Origin: SHZI01 sp040080965
GTDB taxonomy: Bacteria > Pseudomonadota > Gammaproteobacteria > Steroidobacterales > GCA-2729495
NCBI GenBank assembly: GCA_040080965.1
Contig: JBEBHH010000008.1
Span: 39,848-103,847 of the forward strand
Reading direction: 5' to 3'
DNA: 64,000 nucleotides
Position numbers and translations under genes: made by a program
The notes under the pieces: model-generated
What the model was told of the DNA's origin: nothing
What the model saw: only the letters and a program-made list of their open reading frames with translations
Databases searched by the model: none
Part shown: positions 1 to 8,058 of the stretch, piece by piece
How positions within the stretch are numbered: position 1 is the first letter of the stretch
Layout: each line of letters starts with the position of its first letter

Positions 1-2116
1 GGTTCACGTCGGCGCCGACGCTGATCACGCCGTTGCTGAACAGTTCGGTGCGGGTGAAGCCACCTTCGGTGAGGTAATTGGTGGACAACTCGAGGCGCTG
101 CCAGCCGTCCGGGAGCGGCGCGCCGGGCGTCACTGCCACGGGCACGATGTCGTTCGTGAAATTGATGGATGGCGCGCGATAGTCGGGCAGATCCAGGCCC
201 GACCCGTCCGGCAGGCCGACGATGAGCCGGCCGCCGAGCGGCCGGGTTGCCGGGGTGCGCTGGAATGCGGAGGTCTGGACACCGCCCTGCAGGTCACCGT
301 TCACCACAAGCCGTGGCGCCGCGAACTGCACGGTGCCGGCATCCCGCCCCTCCACGTAGCCGGGCTGGTACAGGCTGATGCCGGGTGTCGCGCGGGTCTC
401 GACGACACCCCACTTGCTGTAGACCACGTCCACAGTCGGGTTGCTCACGCCCTGGTAGACCTGGCCGGGATCGGCCTTGCTGATGTCGATGACCCTGCCG
501 TCGGTGGTGACGACCCGCGTCGTCTGGAGAACCCCGCCGCGGTAGTTCACGGCGCCGCCGGAGACGTCGATGGTCGCACCGTCGGCAAGGACCACATCAC
601 CGCGGGACACGAGGCTCACCGTGCCACCGGCGGAAGTGCGCTCTCGCACGTCCTGCGGAACGGAACCTGTCGCTCCCGACACGTCGGCCACCGGCGTACC
701 CACCCGGGAGTCGACAAGGACGGTTTCGCCGCGGAGCGCACCGTCCCGCTGGACGGGTGAATCGCGGAGCTCGTTCGTGCGCAGCTCCACCTCGACCAGG
801 TTCCGCGCCAGGTCAACCTCGGCTTCGGAACCGGAAACGTCGATCAGGCTGCCGGCGGCGAGACGGATCCGGGACTCGGTGTCCTCGGGCAGCGGCGTAT
901 CGCCCGCGGGCCGGTCGCTGGGATTCGGCACGGCGGTGATGGCAACAGAACCGCCCGGCACCCGGATGGTGCTGCCGGACCTCAACTCGATCTGGCGGCC
1001 GACGACCTCGACGGACGACAGGGGTTGCTCCTGGTCCGGTACGGCGGTCTTCGCCGCGGTGGCCGTGTCCGTGCCCACCTCCGTGAGGCTCCCGGAGCCG
1101 AACGTGACGGCGCCGGCACGGCCCGTGTTCAGCGTCGGCGGCTGGGACCCCGTGCCCTGCACCACGGTCACCGTGTCCCGCGCCAGCAGCCGGACCGAGC
1201 CGTTGCTCTGCACCGACGTGGTCGCCGACACCCGGCCGTCCTGGTTCACGGCGAGCCCGACCAAGGAAACGTTGCCAAGCGTGCTCGCAATCTGGCCGGT
1301 CGCCTTGTTCCAGGCGGTGCCGCCGGCATCGACCTCCACCAGGAGCCCCCGCAGGTCCGGGCTCTCGCTCGCCTGCAGGTAGACCTTCTGGCCGGCCGCG
1401 AGGATCACCTGGCCGGAGGGCGACTCGATCCTGCCGGCGTTCTCGACCTGCTGGCCGATCAGGGCCACGCTGCCGCCGCCTGCGGCCGACGAGGTGATTC
1501 GCGCCCCCTCCTCGACCACCACCTTCACCGGGATGGGCTGCCCGTCCTGCCCGGTAACAACCTGGCCGTTGGCATCGATCACGAAGATCCGGCCGTCGCC
1601 CTGGAAGGCGGCCTTGCCCTGCCGGAGCAGCGCGGGATTGAGGATGCCGCCGGACTCCGCCTCGGGATCGATGGCGAGGCTGGAGGCCACCAGCGCGCCC
1701 ACGTTCACCTGGGAATCCTTGCCGAACAGGATGCCGTTCTGGTTGACGAGGTAGATCTGGCCGTTGGCCGAAACCGAGCCGAAGATGCGGCTGGGATCGC
1801 CCTGGAAGATCTTGTTCAGCGCCAGCGAGTTCTTGCCGGGCTGGATGAAGTTGACCTCGTTGCCCGCGTCCACGTTGAACTCGGCCCAGTTCAGCACCGC
1901 CTTGTCGGTGGTCTGGGTGATGTCCAGCTGGGTGCCGGCGGGATTCGTGACCGACGTGGCGACGCCCTGCGTGATCCACACGGACGGTCCGCCGGCGCAG
2001 GTGCCGCCCGCACAGGGCACGGGCAGGCCGGCGGCCTGCACCTGGGCGCCCGCCAGCACGCAGTAGAGGGCGACCGCGAGGCTCAGGGACAACCGGGAGC
2101 GCCGCTCAGAACCCAT
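1..2116 (-). CDS. TpsA-family filamentous haemagglutinin-like adhesin (3' end beyond window)
   Basis: This is the exported partner of a two-partner secretion system, a large beta-helical surface or secreted protein. Only the first 705 codons are present, because the gene runs off the left edge. The start at 2116 gives a signal peptide (charged MGSERRSR, then a hydrophobic stretch ending near QVQAAG). It is followed by the TPS/haemagglutinin N-terminal domain, with hallmarks such as VLNWAEFNVDAGNEVNF at about residues 73-87 and IYLVNQNGILFGKD further on. After that come repeated beta-rich segments typical of right-handed helices, many containing DVSG-like turns. The start overlaps the end of the transporter gene by 11 bases, so the two are translated from one message. 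Family assignment is firm; the ligand or function of the adhesin is unknown. Confidence 0.9.
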   Translation of the reverse strand, partial: MGSERRSRLSLSLAVALYCVLAGAQVQAAGLPVPCAGGTCAGGPSVWITQGVATSVTNPAGTQLDITQTTDKAVLNWAEFNVDAGNEVNFIQPGKNSLALNKIFQGDPSRIFGSVSANGQIYLVNQNGILFGKDSQVNVGALVASSLAIDPEAESGGILNPALLRQGKAAFQGDGRIFVIDANGQVVTGQDGQPIPVKVVVEEGARITSSAAGGGSVALIGQQVENAGRIESPSGQVILAAGQKVYLQASESPDLRGLLVEVDAGGTAWNKATGQIASTLGNVSLVGLAVNQDGRVSATTSVQSNGSVRLLARDTVTVVQGTGSQPPTLNTGRAGAVTFGSGSLTEVGTDTATAAKTAVPDQEQPLSSVEVVGRQIELRSGSTIRVPGGSVAITAVPNPSDRPAGDTPLPEDTESRIRLAAGSLIDVSGSEAEVDLARNLVEVELRTNELRDSPVQRDGALRGETVLVDSRVGTPVADVSGATGSVPQDVRERTSAGGTVSLVSRGDVVLADGATIDVSGGAVNYRGGVLQTTRVVTTDGRVIDISKADPGQVYQGVSNPTVDVVYSKWGVVETRATPGISLYQPGYVEGRDAGTVQFAAPRLVVNGDLQGGVQTSAFQRTPATRPLGGRLIVGLPDGSGLDLPDYRAPSINFTNDIVPVAVTPGAPLPDGWQRLELSTNYLTEGGFTRTELFSNGVISVGADVN

Positions 2117-3707
2117 AGCGCAGCGAGAACAGCAGCCGTTCATCGCCCTCCTCGGTGGACGCGCCGTCCTTGAATGGCAAGGCCAGGTCCAGCCCCGCGA
2201 CGAGCGGCTCGGCCTCCAGCCGCAGGCCGACCCCGGCGCTCAGCAGGGTCGCGGCATCCACCTGCGTGGGCAGCGGGTCGTTGAGCAGCAGGCGCGCGCT
2301 GTCCAGGAAGCCGTAGCCGTAGAGATTGTCGAGGACCTTCCAGAGTTGCGGTCCGAAGTTGGGGCTGCGCCACTCGACGGAGGCCTGCAGGCCGTAGTCG
2401 CCGAGCACTTCGCCCTCGTAGTAGCCCCGCACGCTGTCCCGCCCGCCTGCCGCGAACTGCTCGTTCGAGATCAGCGGCTGCGGCGTGAGCTGGGCGCGGA
2501 GGTCCAGCACCAGGGAAGTGCTCCACCAGGGCAATGCCTGGATGAGCTCGTAGCCGCCTTCGACGTAGAAGTAGTTGGGGCTGCCCTTGAAGCGCTTGTC
2601 GCCGAATTCCTTTTCGTCGTTGCCCAGGCCCCGCACGCCGAAGTTCGCCGTCAGGTCGAACGTGTGGGTCCGGCTCTCGCGGGGCAACGTCGCGTTCCAC
2701 CCCAGGGACCAGTTCAGGTAGGTGATCGGCGTGACGATGTCGTCATTACCCTCCTCGTCGAAGCCGATGGTCTCGTCGAAGTCCTTGTAGTCAACGCCCA
2801 GTGCGAGGCTGTGGTAAAGGCCCTCGCCGCCTTCCAGGGGCAGGATCGCCCGGAACCCGTAGACGTCGCCCTTGCCGACGGAGTTGATCCCGCCGCCGAC
2901 GATCGCGATGTTGCTGTCGCTGGACAGGCCGTAGAACGCGAACGCCTTGCCGCTGGCCCTGGGCCGCAGGACGTAGCTCGCGGCAATCACCTCGGTTTCG
3001 CCGGGATCCTCCGGCGCCACCTGGTACTGGAGGCCGAAGGAGTGGTCCCGTTGCCACAGGTTGTCGTAGCGGACAGCCGCCTCGAGCCGGCTTTCGGTGG
3101 TGTTCGCGGAGTTCCGGTTGTTGACCTCCAGCGAGCCGTTCACCGGCAGCGCGTCCTGGACCTTGACCTCGATTTCCACCGTGCCCTGTTCGGTGCCGGG
3201 GCGGAGGACCGGCGTGAGCGCCCGGTCGGGCGACCGGGCATTCAGGGCGCGAAGCTGGGACTGGAAGGTGTCGATCCGGGGGATCGTGCCGGGCGCGGCC
3301 TCCGGCAACTGCTCGCGGATCCAGCCGTTGCTGAAGTACCGGGAGCCCGTGATCTTCAGGCGGGACACCCTGCCCTCGGTGACGGCGAGGCGCACCAGGC
3401 CACCGTCCACTTCCTGCTCCGGGACGTCGACGAAGACGGTGGGATAGCCGGCATCCCGGTAGGCCTGCTCCAGCGCGGTACGGGCCGCATTGACGTCGTC
3501 GATCGTCTTGCCGGGACCGAGTTGCGGGTAGATGGCCCGCTCGATGGCGAGTGCATCGAGGACTGTGTTGCCCTCCACCCGGTATTCCCAGACGTCGAAG
3601 CCCGGCTTCGCCGTGGCGGCCGGCACATCCTGGCCCCGGACGGCGGGCGCAGCGACGCAGGCAAGGGCGACCGCCAGTCGAATCAAGGACAACATCCCGC
3701 TCGTCAT
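2106..3707 (-). CDS. TpsB outer-membrane transporter (ShlB/FhaC/HecB family)
   Basis: Omp85-superfamily pore that moves the adjacent TpsA protein across the outer membrane. At 533 residues it is normal for the family. It opens with a signal peptide (MTSGMLSLIRLAVALACVAAP, cleavage near VRGQ). POTRA-type domains follow, within about residues 35-190 (for example VWEYRVEGNTVLDALAIER and the later RLKITGSRYFSNGWIREQ). A long beta-barrel then ends in the aromatic residue F (SLRYGF), as expected for BAM-dependent barrels. The barrel region contains GGRDSVRGYYEGE, matching the conserved VRGY/F motif of TpsB loop 6. It lies immediately upstream of and overlaps the TpsA gene, the usual tpsB-tpsA order. 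An internal ATG at codon 5 could be the true start. Confidence 0.92.
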   Translation of the reverse strand: MTSGMLSLIRLAVALACVAAPAVRGQDVPAATAKPGFDVWEYRVEGNTVLDALAIERAIYPQLGPGKTIDDVNAARTALEQAYRDAGYPTVFVDVPEQEVDGGLVRLAVTEGRVSRLKITGSRYFSNGWIREQLPEAAPGTIPRIDTFQSQLRALNARSPDRALTPVLRPGTEQGTVEIEVKVQDALPVNGSLEVNNRNSANTTESRLEAAVRYDNLWQRDHSFGLQYQVAPEDPGETEVIAASYVLRPRASGKAFAFYGLSSDSNIAIVGGGINSVGKGDVYGFRAILPLEGGEGLYHSLALGVDYKDFDETIGFDEEGNDDIVTPITYLNWSLGWNATLPRESRTHTFDLTANFGVRGLGNDEKEFGDKRFKGSPNYFYVEGGYELIQALPWWSTSLVLDLRAQLTPQPLISNEQFAAGGRDSVRGYYEGEVLGDYGLQASVEWRSPNFGPQLWKVLDNLYGYGFLDSARLLLNDPLPTQVDAATLLSAGVGLRLEAEPLVAGLDLALPFKDGASTEEGDERLLFSLRYGF

Positions 3708-3825
3708 CGCTCTACTGGGTGTGCTCTTCCGGGCTTGCTGAAAGTGGGGGAATCCTCCGCGCCATGCTCGCGGGGGAATGTTTCAGGCACGTTGCAGGGA
3801 TGTGAAGCACGACCCCCGAAAAGAA

Positions 3826-3847
3826 ACCGGCGCCCGAGGGCGCCGGT
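3826..3847 (-). terminator. Rho-independent terminator-like hairpin
   Basis: A perfect 10-bp stem (ACCGGCGCCC / GGGCGCCGGT) with a two-base top sits 24 bases downstream of the minus-strand CTERM gene. Read on the minus strand it is followed by TTTCTTTTC. It separates that gene from the TPS operon. Confidence 0.75.
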
Positions 3848-3870
3848 CGGAGTCGTGGTCGGTCGTGGCG

Positions 3871-4626
3871 CTAGGCGGCAGCGCGGGACTTCAGCCAGGC
3901 ACGGCGGGCGAACGGCACGAGGGCCGTGCCCAGCAGCCAGACGGCCGCCGGAGCAGGAACCACGGTCGTGCTTGCAACCGAGATGCCGTTCGCACCGAGA
4001 TCGAACTTCAGCCCAAGGCTCGTGATGGGCGCAAAGCCGATGTTGGCGGAGCTGAAGACGACCTTGTAAAGGAAGCCCGAGGCGTTGCCGGCAGTCAGAT
4101 TCGAGAAGGCGAAGTCGCCGGACTGCCAGGTGTCGTACACGCCATCGAGCAGGTTCGGCGAGCCGGAACCGGCCAGGAAGGGACCGTAGCCGTTGTTGGT
4201 GGCGGTCGGGGTGGCGTCACCCAGGTTGAGGTCGCCCACCAGGCCGTTGAGCGTCGAGGACCAGAGGCCCTTGGCGCTGTTGGCAAGCTGCACGTCCTGG
4301 TCGAAGGTTTCGCTGGCGCTCGACGTCAGGTAGGTGCGGGTCGAGACCTCGCCGGCAATGATGCCGAAGGTCACGTTGGCGGCGCCGCCCGCGGCCGTGA
4401 TGAAGCTGTTGATGGACGACGTCAGCGCAAAGCTGTCGCCGGCAATGATGGCAGACAGCTGCTTGCCCAGGTCGAGGCTGATGGAGTCGCCGTTGCCGTT
4501 GACGAAAGTCGCCACGGCCTCGGATCCGCCCGCCGTGCCGCCGGTGATGATGGAGGCCTGGGCGGAGCCCGTGCCGACCAGTGCCAGCGCAGTCAGCGCC
4601 GCCAGCTGCTTGAGGTGATTCTTCAT
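3871..4626 (-). CDS. VPxPA-CTERM (PEP-CTERM-like) secreted protein, copy 1
   Basis: Predicted exported protein of 251 residues sorted by an exosortase-type system. The start at 4626 (MKNHLKQLAALTALALVGTG) gives a clean signal peptide ending SAQAS and is preceded by AAGGA. The C-terminus has the tripartite sorting signal: motif VVPAPAAVWLLG, a short hydrophobic helix, then basic residues (RRAWLKSR). The mature part is rich in Ser, Ala, Gly and Asn and contains ANVTFGIIAGE and YGPFLAGSGSPN. It is a clear paralogue of the protein at 6270-7016, which shares SGSAAGGSEAVATFVN-type, GGAANVTFGIIAG and WQSGDFAFSNL blocks. No exosortase gene is present in the window. Function is unknown; biofilm matrix or surface protein is an inference from the family. 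Confidence 0.85.
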   Translation of the reverse strand: MKNHLKQLAALTALALVGTGSAQASIITGGTAGGSEAVATFVNGNGDSISLDLGKQLSAIIAGDSFALTSSINSFITAAGGAANVTFGIIAGEVSTRTYLTSSASETFDQDVQLANSAKGLWSSTLNGLVGDLNLGDATPTATNNGYGPFLAGSGSPNLLDGVYDTWQSGDFAFSNLTAGNASGFLYKVVFSSANIGFAPITSLGLKFDLGANGISVASTTVVPAPAAVWLLGTALVPFARRAWLKSRAAA

Positions 4627-4762
4627 GGAGTCGGTTCCTTGTCTGTTTTCTTTGGATCGGCGGGAGGTCCCTGTGAGCAGGCTACCGGCCGTACCGGACA
4701 CTTTTATGACGTTAATGTGAAGGAAACGTCACATTTCCTCCCTGCGTCCCACCCCCGAAAAT

Positions 4763-4788
4763 GGCCGGCGCCCTCTCGGGCGCCGGCC
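4763..4788 (-). terminator. Rho-independent terminator-like hairpin
   Basis: A perfect 11-bp stem (GGCCGGCGCCC / GGGCGCCGGCC) with a TCTC loop is followed, on the minus strand, by ATTTTCGGG. It lies 14 bases downstream of the 4802-6226 gene, so it should end transcription before the second CTERM gene. Confidence 0.75.
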
Positions 4789-4801
4789 GGGGTAGTCACG
4801 T

Positions 4802-6226
4802 TTACGGGAAGACCGGCAGCGGGGCCTTGCAGTTGCTGCCGCCGACGCCGACGTTCTTGGTCGTCCAGCCGACCGGGGTGGCCGGGTTGAACGGATCGGT
4901 GGGCACCGTGAAGTTCGGCAGCGCGTTGATGCCGTTCAGGCCGGAGGCCACGATCTTCACCGGGTTGCGCACGTTGTTGAGGAACAGCGTGCGGAACTGG
5001 CTCCGCTGGGTGGAGGTCGCCCGGGCGGTCAGGTCGGCGTTGATGAAGTCGTTCAGTGCCGCCACGTTGTTGATGGTGTCGCTGTTGGAGTTCAGGGTGG
5101 ACTCCGCGTACCAGCGATACTTGCCGAGGGCCGCCGATTCCTGGCTCGGGGCGATACCGTCGATGCTCAGGTTGACGGCACCGGGCTTCGGCGCATTCTC
5201 GAGGGAGTTGATGCCGATCGAGCGGCCCTGGTCGGCCGCCGTGATCACGCAGTTCTCCACGTTGCTCGAGGAACTGTTCTCCACCACGTCGTAGTTCACC
5301 GGCCAGCCGTTGGCGACGTTGTTGTCGTCAAAGGCCTCGTCCACGAAGGAAGCGATCTTCGTGTTGGCGCCGCAGTAGTTGCTGCCCAGCCAGAGGTGGG
5401 AGTGACCAGCCTGGGTACCGGACGTGTTGGTGCGCCGGCAGACCTTGAGGCCTTCCGTGTCGTCACCCGCCAGCGGCGCGACGCCCATGGCCGACTTGAC
5501 GTCGGCAACGGACTGGTAGTTGCCGGCGAAGATGCCGGCGAGGACGACGGACGAGATGTTGCCGCCCAGTTCGGCGCCGAGCGTGGCGCCGGCCTGGATG
5601 GACCAGGGCAGCTGGTAGACGGGAGCCGCGGTAACCTTGGCCGTCTTCAGGGCCGCCACTTCAGCTGCCGTGCACTGGGCCGGGCCGTTTTCCTTGGCGA
5701 CTTCGCAGCCGAACACCGGCTCCTCGTCGGAGAGACCGAAATCCGGGACGTGGCCATCACCGGCACCATCGGGCACCGTGTAGTCCGCGTCGGCCGTCAG
5801 TGTCGGGCAAAGCTGTTCCGTAGCGGGATTGGCGTCATCGGCCGGGCAGGTGCTGCCGTCGATGAATTTGATCGCCTGGGGGATAGCGATCCCGCGGATA
5901 CCGAAGAGCGTGCCGCCCTGGGAGCGGGAGTAGAAGGCCACCTTGAGGCCGCGGATCGAGGTGGGAACCTCGGCGGTGTTCTTCAGCGTGCAGACGTTGA
6001 TGCGGTAATTGATGGACGCCGCGTTGTCGATGTAGTCGGCCCGGTCATTCACGGCCGCATCGCACAGCTCGGTGGCGATCGCGGGCGGGATGGCGCGGGC
6101 GGCGGAGGCGCCGGAGATGTAGAAACTGGCGCTCACGGCGGGGATCGCGGCCTGGGCGGCGCCGGCGAAGAGGCCGGCGAGCGCCACGGCCAGCGTACCG
6201 CTGACGGTCTTGATGGTGGGTTGCAT
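4802..6226 (-). CDS. Secreted protein, possibly PstS-like substrate-binding fold
   Basis: A 474-residue exported protein with signal peptide (MQPTIKTVSGTLAVALAGLF, cleavage near AQAAIPA). The start is supported by GGAG eight bases upstream. The mature N-terminus begins FYISGASAARAIPPA, which resembles the ISGAG/S opening of phosphate-binding PstS-type proteins. Later segments AFYSRSQGGTLFGIRGIA and RRTNTSGTQAGHSHLW look like the ligand-loop regions of that fold. Several cysteines (for example NVCTL, STC, FGCEV, QCTA, NYCGAN, NCVI) suggest disulfides outside the cytoplasm. It sits between two CTERM-sorted paralogues and near a PhoB-type regulator, which would suit a phosphate-related role. That link is inference, and the fold assignment is tentative. 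Confidence 0.55.
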   Translation of the reverse strand: MQPTIKTVSGTLAVALAGLFAGAAQAAIPAVSASFYISGASAARAIPPAIATELCDAAVNDRADYIDNAASINYRINVCTLKNTAEVPTSIRGLKVAFYSRSQGGTLFGIRGIAIPQAIKFIDGSTCPADDANPATEQLCPTLTADADYTVPDGAGDGHVPDFGLSDEEPVFGCEVAKENGPAQCTAAEVAALKTAKVTAAPVYQLPWSIQAGATLGAELGGNISSVVLAGIFAGNYQSVADVKSAMGVAPLAGDDTEGLKVCRRTNTSGTQAGHSHLWLGSNYCGANTKIASFVDEAFDDNNVANGWPVNYDVVENSSSSNVENCVITAADQGRSIGINSLENAPKPGAVNLSIDGIAPSQESAALGKYRWYAESTLNSNSDTINNVAALNDFINADLTARATSTQRSQFRTLFLNNVRNPVKIVASGLNGINALPNFTVPTDPFNPATPVGWTTKNVGVGGSNCKAPLPVFP

Positions 6227-6269
6227 TAGTGGTTCTCCGTTGTGATTCAGGTTAGTTGCGGAAATCAGG

Positions 6270-7016
6270 TCAGGCGGCGACGCGACGGCGGATCACGCCG
6301 AGCAGTCCCATGGCGCTGCCGAACAGCCAGACGGCCGCCGGCACGGGGATGATCTGGAGCTGGTTGTTGTTGAAGTCCAGCTTCGCGTACAGGCCATCCT
6401 TGAACGACGTGAACGACACGAGGCCGATATTCGAGGTGCTGAACGTCGTGGTGTAGAGCAGCAGCGGGTCGAGGGCGCTGCCCAGGTTCGAGAACGCGAA
6501 GTCACCCGACTGCCAGTTGTCGTGCAGGCCGTCCAGGTAGTTCGGCGAGCCGGAACCGGCCAGGTACGGCCCGTAGGTCAGGTTGGTCGAGCCGGCCGTG
6601 GCGTCACCCTGGTTCAGGTTCTGGATGAAGCCGTTCAGGGAGGAAGCCCAGAGGCTCTTGGCGCTGTTGGCAACCTGCACGTCGTCGGCGAAGGTGAAGC
6701 TGGCCGAGGATGTCAGGTAGTTCCGCGTCGTGCTGTTGCCGGCAATGATGCCGAACGTCACGTTTGCGGCGCCGCCGGCGGCGCCGATGAAGCTCAGGAC
6801 CGCCGAACTGAGCGAGTAGTTGTCGCCCGAGGTTATGGCAGCCAACTGCTCACCGAGGTCGAGGCTGATTGAATCGCCCGTATTTACGTTGACGAACGTC
6901 GCGACGGCCTCGGAACCACCCGCGGCGCTGCCGGAGAGGATCGACGCCTGCGCGCCCGTCATCCCCAGCATCGCCAGGGTGGATACGGTCGCCAGCTTCT
7001 TGGTCAAAGCTCGCAT
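6270..7016 (-). CDS. VPxPA-CTERM (PEP-CTERM-like) secreted protein, copy 2
   Basis: Exported protein of 248 residues, paralogous along its whole length to the 3871-4626 product. The signal peptide is MRALTKKLATVSTLAMLGMTG ending near AQASI. The C-terminal sorting signal is IIPVPAAVWLFGSAMGLLG followed by VIRRRVAA, closer to the VPLPA consensus than copy 1. A strong GGAGGAAG ribosome site sits just upstream of the ATG. The gene is divergent from the response regulator at 7306, with the Pho-box-like array in the gap between them. The duplication and flanking position around the PstS-like gene suggest one co-evolving secreted set. Molecular function is unknown. Confidence 0.85.
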   Translation of the reverse strand: MRALTKKLATVSTLAMLGMTGAQASILSGSAAGGSEAVATFVNVNTGDSISLDLGEQLAAITSGDNYSLSSAVLSFIGAAGGAANVTFGIIAGNSTTRNYLTSSASFTFADDVQVANSAKSLWASSLNGFIQNLNQGDATAGSTNLTYGPYLAGSGSPNYLDGLHDNWQSGDFAFSNLGSALDPLLLYTTTFSTSNIGLVSFTSFKDGLYAKLDFNNNQLQIIPVPAAVWLFGSAMGLLGVIRRRVAA

Positions 7017-7221
7017 TGGATTTCTTCCTCCAGTATTTCCAAAAAAGACGGCAGACCAGCCAAGGCCGAGTCCTTCCGCCCCACGTTGTCGCCGCCTGTT
7101 TTCGTTTCTCTGGCTGCGGCGACGGTTGGCAAGCTACGCGAGCTCCGCGTCCTCGCGATGACGCGGGCATGACAAAAGCGCCATATTTCGGCGCTACGCG
7201 TTAATGCCCCCGGTGCAAGCG

Positions 7222-7259
7222 TTCACAAAGTCGTCACAGTGACGCCACGAAACTTTCAC
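7222..7259 (+). promoter_or_regulatory. Four 11-bp-spaced Pho-box-like repeats
   Basis: TTCAC at 7222, GTCAC at 7233, GCCAC at 7244 and TTCAC at 7255 recur with exactly 11 bp spacing. That is the unit length of tandem PhoB boxes (consensus CTGTCAT plus a 4-base spacer). The first two units read GTTCACAAAG and TCGTCACAGT. The array ends 10 bases upstream of an extended -10 hexamer, the geometry of PhoB-activated promoters, where the box replaces the -35. It lies between a CTERM gene and a PhoB-type regulator gene, so autoregulation and divergent control are both possible. The rest of the 289-base gap (7017-7221) shows two small inverted repeats (7146-7165, 7177-7195) and nothing else recognisable. 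Confidence 0.55.
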
Positions 7260-7266
7260 GGGGCGC

Positions 7267-7275
7267 TGCTGTAGT
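7267..7275 (+). promoter_or_regulatory. Extended -10 element of the response-regulator promoter
   Basis: TGC directly precedes TGTAGT (7270-7275), four of six matches to TATAAT plus the extended TGn. No good -35 is present, because that position is occupied by the last TTCAC repeat, as in activator-dependent promoters. The start codon is at 7306. Confidence 0.45.
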
Positions 7276-7305
7276 CCGGCGAAGAACAATGAGGGTCGCC
7301 ACCCG

Positions 7306-8046
7306 ATGACCACCGTCCGCCGGATCCTGATCGTCGAGGATCACAAGCCGCTGCGCAGCCTGCTGTCATTCCTGCTGTCGAACGCGGGCTACGAGACCTT
7401 CGAGACCTCGGATGCCATGTCCGCACTCGACGAGGCCAGCCGGCAGCAGCCCGATCTCGTTCTGCTCGACTGGCAGCTGCCGGACATGGACGGCCTCAAG
7501 CTGCTCCGGCTGTGGCGCTCGGACGAGGCCACCGCACGGATCCCCGTGATCATGGTCAGTGGCAAGGCAGACGAGGGAGACCGGGTCGCCGGGCTCAAGG
7601 CGGGCGCCGACGACTACGTGACCAAGCCCTTCGGCCGCGACGAACTGCTGGCGCGGGTCCAGGCGGTCCTCCGGCGGGTCGGCGGTCCCCGGGACGCGGA
7701 TCAGGACGTGAGGCGCTTCGAGGGCCTGAGCCTCGACATCCGCAGCCTGCGCGTGACGGCGGGGGAGCGGCCCGTGCACCTCGGGCCCATCGAATTCAAG
7801 ATGCTGAATCTCTTCATGACGCACCCGGAGCGGGTGCTGTCCCGCTCACAGATCGTCGACCGGGTGTGGCGCATCAACGCCCACGTGGATGAGCGGACCG
7901 TGGACGTGCACGTCAGGCGCCTGCGCCTGGCGCTGGTGGTCACCGGCCACGACGAGTGCATCCAGACGGTGCGGGGCGTGGGGTACCGGCTGTCGCGGAA
8001 CAACGAGGCAGGAGCGGCGCCAGCCGCGAACGATCGTCGCGCCTGA
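7306..8046 (+). CDS. OmpR/PhoB-family response regulator (orphan)
   Basis: DNA-binding response regulator of 246 residues. The receiver domain (about 6-117) has the acidic pair E11/D12, phospho-acceptor D55 in LVLLDWQLPDMDG, a switch serine in VIMVSG and K107 in VTKPFG. The C-terminal winged helix (about 130-232) contains HLGPIEFKMLNLFMTHPERV and DVHVRRLR, ending in RGVGYRLSR as in PhoB. The layout and RGVGYR ending favour the PhoB subgroup. No histidine kinase lies next to it. The last residues (GAAPAANDRRA) and the TGA stop are encoded by an inserted pair of palindromic repeat units, so the native C-terminus probably ended near GYRLSRN. The Pho-box-like array upstream suggests autoregulation. 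Confidence 0.9.
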   Translation: MTTVRRILIVEDHKPLRSLLSFLLSNAGYETFETSDAMSALDEASRQQPDLVLLDWQLPDMDGLKLLRLWRSDEATARIPVIMVSGKADEGDRVAGLKAGADDYVTKPFGRDELLARVQAVLRRVGGPRDADQDVRRFEGLSLDIRSLRVTAGERPVHLGPIEFKMLNLFMTHPERVLSRSQIVDRVWRINAHVDERTVDVHVRRLRLALVVTGHDECIQTVRGVGYRLSRNNEAGAAPAANDRRA

Positions 8047-8058
8047 AGGCGCGCCTAC
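8008..8058. repeat. Paired GTAGGAGCGGC-type palindromic units (REP-like)
   Basis: Unit one (8008-8031, plus) reads GCAGGA, stem GCGGC, loop GCCA, stem GCCGC. Unit two (8036-8058, minus) reads GTAGGC, stem GCGCC, loop TTCA, stem GGCGC. The pair covers the 3' end of the response regulator. It supplies that gene's TGA stop and the TAG stop of the convergent cytochrome gene. Confidence 0.85.

Noticed and set aside
570..1382. Plus-strand open frame within the adhesin gene
   Set aside because: It is antisense to the clear TPS domain and beta-helix of the minus-strand gene and has no protein-like motif.
3871..7016. A complete exosortase system
   Set aside because: Only the sorted substrates are present; no exosortase or associated polysaccharide genes occur in the window.
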